Shown here piece by piece: positions 63,393 through 64,000 of a stretch of DNA of 64,000 bases. Location: NCBI GenBank assembly GCA_964608915.1, contig CAZSQA010000029.1, forward strand, positions 1 to 64,000. The letters run 5' to 3'. A program made the translations under genes and the position numbers. The notes beneath the pieces are model-generated. The model made no database searches. It was not told the origin of the DNA and was given only the letters and a program-made list of their open reading frames with translations. Source of the stretch: QWQI01 sp964608915 (GTDB lineage Bacteria > Planctomycetota > Planctomycetia > Isosphaerales > Isosphaeraceae). Position 1 is the first letter of the stretch; every line of letters starts with the position of its first letter.

Positions 63393-64000
63393 ATGGCGAC
63401 AGTGACGGAATCCGAATCGAGTTCGACGGAACTGAAACCGGTTGGGGCCAGGTTCGCGCCTCCGAAGAGGCGAACGGAAACCGGCGGCATGCTCGACTCC
63501 GTCAGCCAGTTGCCGGCCCTTCGGCTCGTGCAGCCGCCGCGAAGATCTCGCCGGCTGGCTCGACTTCTGCTCCTTTGCCTCATGTTGATGCCGGTCGCCC
63601 TGGCCATCATCCCCTGGCGTCAGACGGTCAGCGGCATGGGGAAGGTCGTGGCGCTGGATCCGACCTATCGCCCGCAGATCATCGAGGCACCTGTGAGCGG
63701 TCGGATCACGAATTGGTGGGTGGAGGAAGGCTCCCGCGTGAAGGCGGGCGACAGGATGGTCGAAATTCTCGACAACGACCCGAATTACGTTCAGCGGCTC
63801 GAAGATCAGCGGCGTGCGATTTCGACGAAGTTGAAGGCCTATGAAGAGAAAATCAAGCTCAACGAAATGCAGGTGCAATTGCTGCAGCAGGCGCGTGATC
63901 TTTCCGTGAATTCAGCGAAGGCACAGCTTGATGTGGCTCAGGAAAAAGTGCTTCAGGCCGAACAGAATTTGAGATCTGCCCAGGCTTCGCTGGAACGCGA
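63393..64000 (+). CDS. HlyD-family membrane-fusion protein (partial)
   Basis: The reading frame is open from ATG 63393 (GGGAG upstream) through the window end, giving at least 202 residues. A basic cytoplasmic N-terminus (1-55) is followed by one membrane helix (about 56-72), then the lipoyl-like start IIEAPVSGRITNWWVEEGSRVKAGDRMVEILDND, and a long coiled coil (QRLEDQRRAISTKLKAYEEK onward). This is the HlyD/EmrA layout. It lies 54 nt after the ABC-type gene, so the two form a type I secretion-like pair. The C-terminal half is outside the window. Confidence 0.88.
   Translation, partial: MATVTESESSSTELKPVGARFAPPKRRTETGGMLDSVSQLPALRLVQPPRRSRRLARLLLLCLMLMPVALAIIPWRQTVSGMGKVVALDPTYRPQIIEAPVSGRITNWWVEEGSRVKAGDRMVEILDNDPNYVQRLEDQRRAISTKLKAYEEKIKLNEMQVQLLQQARDLSVNSAKAQLDVAQEKVLQAEQNLRSAQASLER

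Overview
The window is 64 kb of GC-rich bacterial chromosome. The gene content points to Planctomycetota: secreted proteins with little-known domains, a VCBS-repeat protein, a PilM-type protein with Met/Gly-rich tracts, and scattered histidine genes. I cannot resolve genus from sequence alone. Most genes are ordinary chromosomal housekeeping or membrane genes, on both strands, in short operons.

Layout. 260-2386: a membrane receptor with a HAMP domain and a degenerate class III cyclase domain. 2516-9676: a compact integrated element (unit length about 7.1 kb) at a tRNA-Lys(CTT) gene, bounded by 46-bp direct repeats of the tRNA 3' part. It carries a possible replication initiator with 9-bp iterons inside its linker, a small HTH (excisionase-like) protein, a PrimPol/DUF3987 replication protein, two tandem paralogues resembling phage small-terminase HTH proteins with two tiny companions, a tyrosine integrase, and a 440-bp non-coding right end full of repeats and palindromes. 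There are no capsid, tail, relaxase or conjugation genes, so it looks more like a phage satellite or replicating integrative element than a prophage.

9938-24336: glycosyltransferase 9, a secreted hydrolase, a VOC protein, two hypotheticals, LarA, hisC, a GNAT, hisD, an FkbM methyltransferase, a secreted Gly-rich protein, a CBM66-like/GH32 fructan hydrolase and a SAM methyltransferase. 24335-43858: Maf, a DNMT2-type tRNA cytosine methyltransferase, a beta-lactamase-fold serine hydrolase, VCBS and membrane proteins, a thioredoxin-like protein, a hybrid histidine kinase, an autoregulated XRE/membrane-protein pair, an RND exporter, an ABC ATPase, an Nramp relative, a membrane thioredoxin, an APC permease and a CrtI-like flavoprotein.

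44485-50839: three consecutive inner-membrane proteins, the first a PilM-like actin-fold protein fused to a membrane segment and extra-cytoplasmic region. All three carry long Met/Gly-rich tracts, and the set ends in a strong terminator. They look like a lineage-specific PilMNO-type platform. Then come hisB, a flippase-like protein and a glycosyltransferase-like membrane protein.

54269-60837: a lipid-modification locus. A tightly overlapping operon (flavin amine oxidase, DUF1365, a CFA-synthase-like methyltransferase with changed active-site residues, a second CFA/CNMT-type methyltransferase, DUF1295) is divergent from an acyl desaturase. The desaturase could supply the double bond on which the methyltransferases act. 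61113-64000: a type I secretion-like ABC protein with degenerate ATPase motifs, followed by a HlyD-type fusion protein that runs off the window.
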